27,196 bases of DNA from Betaproteobacteria bacterium (GTDB lineage Bacteria; Pseudomonadota; Gammaproteobacteria; Burkholderiales; SG8-41), in assembly GCA_029883965.1 (NCBI GenBank), contig JAOUIN010000008.1, positions 1 through 27,196 of the forward strand. The letters run 5' to 3'. Positions 23,763-27,196 of this stretch are shown here, one piece after another. The notes under the pieces were generated by a model. It saw nothing but the letters and a program-made list of their open reading frames with translations. It had not been told where the DNA came from and made no database searches. Every line of letters begins with the position of its first letter. Position 1 is the first letter of the stretch. The position numbers and the translations under genes were made by a program.

Positions 23763-25016
23763 ATGCCGCTATTCGCTTTTGGATTGAATCACCAGACTGC
23801 GCCGCTGGACGTGCGCGAGCGGGTGGTTTTCCATGCCGAACAGGTGACGCAGGCTTTGCGCGACCTGGTCGACCGTCGCCCGGTCAGCGAGGCGGCGATC
23901 ATATCCACGTGCAATCGAACCGAAGTTTATTGTTCGACATCCGAGCCGCAGCTCGCGGTGGACTGGCTGGCGGGATATCACCGCCTGAAACCGGGACAGA
24001 TTGCGCCGTACCTGTATGAATTGCCGCAGGACCGCGCGGTGAAGCACGCTTTCCGCGTCGCCAGCGGCCTCGATTCGATGGTCTTGGGCGAGCCGCAGAT
24101 TCTGGGTCAGTTCAAGAATGCAGTGCGCTCGGCAGAGGCAGCCGGCACATTGGGATGGCTGCTGAACAAATTGTTTCAGCGCACATTTTCGGTGGCGAAA
24201 ACGGTGCGCAGCGAGACCGAAATCGGCGCCAGTACCGTGTCGATGGCTTCCGCCGCAGTGCGCCTGGCCGAGAGCATTTATCCGAGCATCGCCGAGCAGA
24301 GCGTACTGTTCATCGGCGCCGGCGAGATGATCGACCTGACTGCCACGCATTTTGCTGCGCATCATCCGCGGCGCATGACGTTTGCGAACCGCACGATGGC
24401 GCGGGCGCAGCAGCTGGCCGACCGGTTTTTCGGACATGTGATTCCGTTGAACGATCTCGCCGCGCAGCTTGCGTTGTACGACATCGTCGTCTGCTGTACG
24501 GCGAGCCCGCTGCCGGTCATCGGCAAGGGCCTGACCGAGAGCGCGCTGAAGGCGCGCAAGCACCGGCCGATGCTGATGTTCGACCTGGCGGTGCCGCGCG
24601 ATATCGAGGGCGAAGTCAGCGAGCTCGATGATGCATTCCTGTATACGGTGGACGACCTGGGCCAGATTGCGCGTGAAGGCATGGACCAGCGCACCAACGC
24701 GGTGGCGCAGGCCGAAGTCATCATCGAAAACCAGTGTTCCGATTTCATGCACTGGCTGGACAACCGCGAACTGGTGCCGACGATACGCGCGCTGCGCGAC
24801 ACCGCCGAACGTTCGCGCCGTCACGAGCTCGAGCGCGCACAACGGCGTCTCGCCCACGGCGCCGACCCGCAGCAGGTCATGGATGAACTGTCGCGGGCGC
24901 TCACCAACAAATTCATGCACCCGCCGTCGCACGCGCTGAACCACGCGGCGCAGGATGAGCGCGACGAGCTGGCGGCGCTGATCGCACGTCTGTACCAGAT
25001 TCAGCGACCCGAGTAA
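23763..25016 (+). CDS. hemA: glutamyl-tRNA reductase
   Basis: 417 aa from ATG 23763. It catalyses NADPH-dependent reduction of glutamyl-tRNA to glutamate-1-semialdehyde, the first committed step of the C5 tetrapyrrole route. The start MPLFAFGLNHQTAPL places the nucleophilic Cys of ISTCNRTEVYC at residue 50, its standard position, so an in-frame ATG 18 bases upstream is judged less likely. Other features are VASGLDSMVLGEPQILGQ, the NADP-binding VLFIGAGEM, FANRTMARAQQLA and VPRDIEGEV. The C-terminal dimerisation helices are present. prfA and prmC follow in the order common in proteobacteria. No clear Shine-Dalgarno is seen; TAAAAT at 23724-23729 is a possible -10 box without a good -35. Confidence 0.96.
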   Translation: MPLFAFGLNHQTAPLDVRERVVFHAEQVTQALRDLVDRRPVSEAAIISTCNRTEVYCSTSEPQLAVDWLAGYHRLKPGQIAPYLYELPQDRAVKHAFRVASGLDSMVLGEPQILGQFKNAVRSAEAAGTLGWLLNKLFQRTFSVAKTVRSETEIGASTVSMASAAVRLAESIYPSIAEQSVLFIGAGEMIDLTATHFAAHHPRRMTFANRTMARAQQLADRFFGHVIPLNDLAAQLALYDIVVCCTASPLPVIGKGLTESALKARKHRPMLMFDLAVPRDIEGEVSELDDAFLYTVDDLGQIAREGMDQRTNAVAQAEVIIENQCSDFMHWLDNRELVPTIRALRDTAERSRRHELERAQRRLAHGADPQQVMDELSRALTNKFMHPPSHALNHAAQDERDELAALIARLYQIQRPE

Positions 25017-25065
25017 GCGAGTGGTCGCCTAACTGTCGCGCCCGCCGCGGCCAGAGCCCGTATTC

Positions 25066-26157
25066 ATGAAGCCCAGCATTGCCGCAAAACTCAACCAGTT
25101 GTCGATGCGACTGGAAGAAATCAACCGTCTGCTGACCGCCGAGAATGTCACGGCGAGCATGGACAATTACCGCAAGCTCACGCGCGAGCACGCCGAGCTC
25201 GGCCCGGTGGTCGCGCTCTACCAGCGCTACCAGGGTAGCGAGGCTGATCTGAAAACCGCGCAGGAGATGGCCAGGGATCCGTCGATGCGCGAGTTCGCCG
25301 AGGCCGAAGTGGCCGAGACACGCGCGCGGCTTGAGGCCCTGGAAGTCGATTTGCAGAAACTGCTGTTGCCGCGCGACCCTAATGACGAGCGCAATATTTT
25401 TCTCGAGGTGCGTGCCGGTACCGGCGGCGATGAATCGGCGCTGTTCGCGGCCGAACTGTTCCGCATGTATGCGCGTTATGCGGAACGCAAGCGCTGGCAG
25501 GTCGAGATCGTTTCGGAAAGTCCATCCGACCTTGGCGGCTACCGTGAAATCATTGCCAGGATCATCGGGCAGGGCGCTTATTCCAAACTGAAGTTCGAAT
25601 CCGGCGGCCATCGCGTGCAGCGAGTGCCGGTCACCGAAACGCAGGGACGCGTGCATACATCCGCCTGCACCGTGGCGGTGATGCCCGAGGCCGACGAAGT
25701 CAGCGAGATCGTGTTGAATCCGGCGGAGATGCGCATTGATACCTTTCGCGCCTCCGGCGCCGGCGGCCAGCATGTCAACAAGACCGACTCGGCGATCCGC
25801 ATTACGCATCTGCCGACCGGACTGGTGGTCGAGTGCCAGGATGACCGCTCGCAGCACAAGAACAAGGCGCGCGCGCTGGCAGTGCTGGCAGCGCGCCTCA
25901 AGGACCGGCAGTTGCGCGAGCAGCAATCCAAAACTGCCGCAACACGCAAGTCACTGATCGGCAGTGGCGATCGTTCCGAGCGCATCCGTACCTACAACTT
26001 TCCTCAGGGCCGAGTGACCGACCACCGCATCAACCTGACGCTGTACAAGATTGCGCAGATCGTCGATGGTGATTTGGACGAACTGGTTGATGCGCTGGCG
26101 GCGGAACACCAGGCGCAGCTGCTGGCCGAGCTTGCTGAAGACACTGCAAGGGCGTAA
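25066..26157 (+). CDS. prfA: peptide chain release factor 1
   Basis: 363-aa class I release factor for UAA and UAG. The codon-reading PxT tripeptide is PVT at 188-190 in HRVQRVPVTETQGR, and the peptidyl-tRNA hydrolysis motif GGQ is at 233-235 in SGAGGQHVNKTDSAIRITHLP. Both are at the E. coli RF1 positions, so the start is secure. Domain 1 (about 1-100) is helical as expected. It lies 49 bases after hemA and 32 bases before prmC, whose product methylates the Gln of this GGQ motif. Confidence 0.98.
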   Translation: MKPSIAAKLNQLSMRLEEINRLLTAENVTASMDNYRKLTREHAELGPVVALYQRYQGSEADLKTAQEMARDPSMREFAEAEVAETRARLEALEVDLQKLLLPRDPNDERNIFLEVRAGTGGDESALFAAELFRMYARYAERKRWQVEIVSESPSDLGGYREIIARIIGQGAYSKLKFESGGHRVQRVPVTETQGRVHTSACTVAVMPEADEVSEIVLNPAEMRIDTFRASGAGGQHVNKTDSAIRITHLPTGLVVECQDDRSQHKNKARALAVLAARLKDRQLREQQSKTAATRKSLIGSGDRSERIRTYNFPQGRVTDHRINLTLYKIAQIVDGDLDELVDALAAEHQAQLLAELAEDTARA

Positions 26158-26189
26158 GCCATTGTTTTTACTGATATTTTAGGCGAACC

Positions 26190-27020
26190 GTGGCGCCATT
26201 ACCCACCGTGGCAGCGCTGCTCGAAGCCGCACAGGCAACGGTCGCACGCGCAGATGCGCGCGTCCTGCTGCGCCACGCGTTACAACGCGACGCGGCGTGG
26301 CTGATCGCGCATGCCGATGACGCGGTAGCTGCCGGGGACGCTGAAGAATTTCGCGCGCTGATCGCGCGCCGTGCCGCGGGTGCGCCGGTGGCATATATTA
26401 CCGGCGTTCGCGAATTCTACGGCCGCAGCTTCGCCGTGACGCCGGCGGTGCTGATCCCGCGCCCCGAAAGCGAACTGCTGGTAGAGCTGGCGCTGGCGCG
26501 TCTGCCAGCAGGCAAAGCGAGTCGGGTACTCGACCTCGGCGCGGGCAGCGGATGCGTCGGTGTGACGATTGCCGCGGAACGGCCGCAGGCGCAGGTGGTG
26601 CTGGTGGATGTCTCCAACAGCGCGCTGGATGTCGCGCGCGCCAATGCAGCACAGTGGGCGCCGGCAAACGCAACATTGCTGCACAGTGATTGGTACGCAG
26701 CGCTGGGCGATACGCGGTTCGATGTGATCGTCTCCAATCCTCCGTACGTTGCCGCCAGCGACGTGCATTTGCAGCAGGGCGACTTGCGCTTTGAGCCGCG
26801 CACGGCTCTTGCGGCCGGCGCCGACGGCCTGCGCGATCTGCGCCAAATCATTGCGCATGCCCCCGGGCACCTTGGCCCTGGAGGGTGGCTGCTGCTCGAA
26901 CATGGGCACGATCAGGCTGCGGCATGCGCGCAGCTGCTTGCGGCGGCGGGATTAAAAGATCTCATGGTATCCCCTGATCTGGCAGGCATAGCGCGCGTGA
27001 GCGGCGGACGGTCAGCGTGA
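26190..27020 (+). CDS. prmC: peptide chain release factor N5-glutamine methyltransferase
   Basis: A 276-aa SAM-dependent enzyme that methylates the GGQ glutamine of RF1 and RF2. The N-terminal helical domain ends near ITGVREFYGRSF; the SAM motif is VLDLGAGSGCVGV around 116-128; the glutamine-binding NPPY is at 183-186, its E. coli position, which supports the GTG start at 26190 (AGGCG upstream). FEPRTALAAGADGL and LLLEHGHDQ are also typical. It follows prfA directly and overlaps the next frame by four bases (GTGA). Confidence 0.95.
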   Translation: MAPLPTVAALLEAAQATVARADARVLLRHALQRDAAWLIAHADDAVAAGDAEEFRALIARRAAGAPVAYITGVREFYGRSFAVTPAVLIPRPESELLVELALARLPAGKASRVLDLGAGSGCVGVTIAAERPQAQVVLVDVSNSALDVARANAAQWAPANATLLHSDWYAALGDTRFDVIVSNPPYVAASDVHLQQGDLRFEPRTALAAGADGLRDLRQIIAHAPGHLGPGGWLLLEHGHDQAAACAQLLAAAGLKDLMVSPDLAGIARVSGGRSA

Positions 27021-27196
27021 AATCCTGCGCAAGGGCGGTCGCATGCTTCGCGCTTGTCGTGTTCATTGCGACGGCACCGGGGCAGCTGTCAGCGCAAACG
27101 GCATCGATGCAGGGCGCGGGACGCGATGCCTATCCGCATGCGTCAGAACCGATCGGCACCGTTCGGCAGATTTACGATAGCGTGCTGACGCCGGAA
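27017..27196 (+). CDS. secreted protein, N-terminal fragment (possibly a serine hydrolase)
   Basis: A GTG start overlapping the prmC stop (GTGA) opens a frame of 60 codons to the window end. The N-terminus is a signal peptide (ARAVACFALVVFIATAPGQLSAQ), so the product is exported. The visible mature part (EPIGTVRQIYDSVLTPE) resembles the lead-in of class C beta-lactamase-like serine hydrolases, but no catalytic motif is in view, so that is only a guess. Tight coupling to prmC supports the frame being real. Confidence 0.7.
   Translation, partial: MKSCARAVACFALVVFIATAPGQLSAQTASMQGAGRDAYPHASEPIGTVRQIYDSVLTPE

Noticed and set aside
23769..24944. 391-aa open frame on the minus strand
   Set aside because: It is antisense to hemA, which is unambiguous, and has a low-complexity His/Arg/Gln composition.
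24913..25926. 337-aa open frame on the minus strand
   Set aside because: It is antisense to prfA and the end of hemA, with no family features.

Overview
The window reads as chromosomal DNA of a GC-rich betaproteobacterium, probably Burkholderiales or a close relative. This is inferred from the groESL sequence, from groE control by both a sigma-32 promoter and a CIRCE operator, from the hemA-prfA-prmC gene order, and from the abundance of class III CoA-transferases. No insertion sequence, prophage, CRISPR array or rRNA was seen. Genes are densely packed. No stretch over 300 bases lacks a feature; the longest are 6527-6814 (hairpin, terminator, tRNA promoter) and 21343-21564 (divergent control region).

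Layout. (1) 1-3532, minus strand: bioA, a beta-CASP metallo-beta-lactamase RNase-like protein (ATGA overlap with bioA) and a D-Ala-D-Ala carboxypeptidase (dacB type) cut by the window start. (2) 3717-6651, plus: an unrecognised 219-aa protein, then groES-groEL behind an RpoH-type promoter abutting a perfect CIRCE. groEL carries a one-base deletion near its 3' end, and a strong hairpin spans its stop codon before a rho-independent terminator. (3) 6711-6890: tRNA-Phe(GAA) with its own promoter. (4) 6976-14955: a secreted alpha/beta hydrolase, a large DUF748/AsmA-like envelope protein coupled to a 3-hydroxyacyl-CoA dehydrogenase family enzyme, a secreted M14 metallocarboxypeptidase, and an exported SAM-methyltransferase-fold protein.

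(5) 15008-21342, minus: the most interesting block. In transcription order it holds an IclR regulator, a 28-aa small ORF whose ribosome-binding site lies in the loop of a 14-bp hairpin, a class III CoA-transferase, a CitE-type CoA-ester lyase, a 20-aa small ORF, an intradiol ring-cleavage dioxygenase, a MaoC/FAS1-like hydratase and a second class III CoA-transferase. CoA-transferase + MaoC-type hydratase + CitE-type lyase is the logic of itaconate/mesaconate/citramalate breakdown to pyruvate and acetyl-CoA. Joining it to an intradiol dioxygenase suggests an aromatic or branched C5-diacid catabolic route that I cannot match to a described operon. Divergent from IclR are a stand-alone methylisocitrate lyase (prpB) and a D-2-hydroxyacid dehydrogenase, which may belong to the same regulon.

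(6) 23493-27196, plus: a rubredoxin with its own terminator, then hemA, prfA and prmC (tetrapyrrole synthesis and translation termination), and the start of a secreted protein overlapping prmC by four bases.
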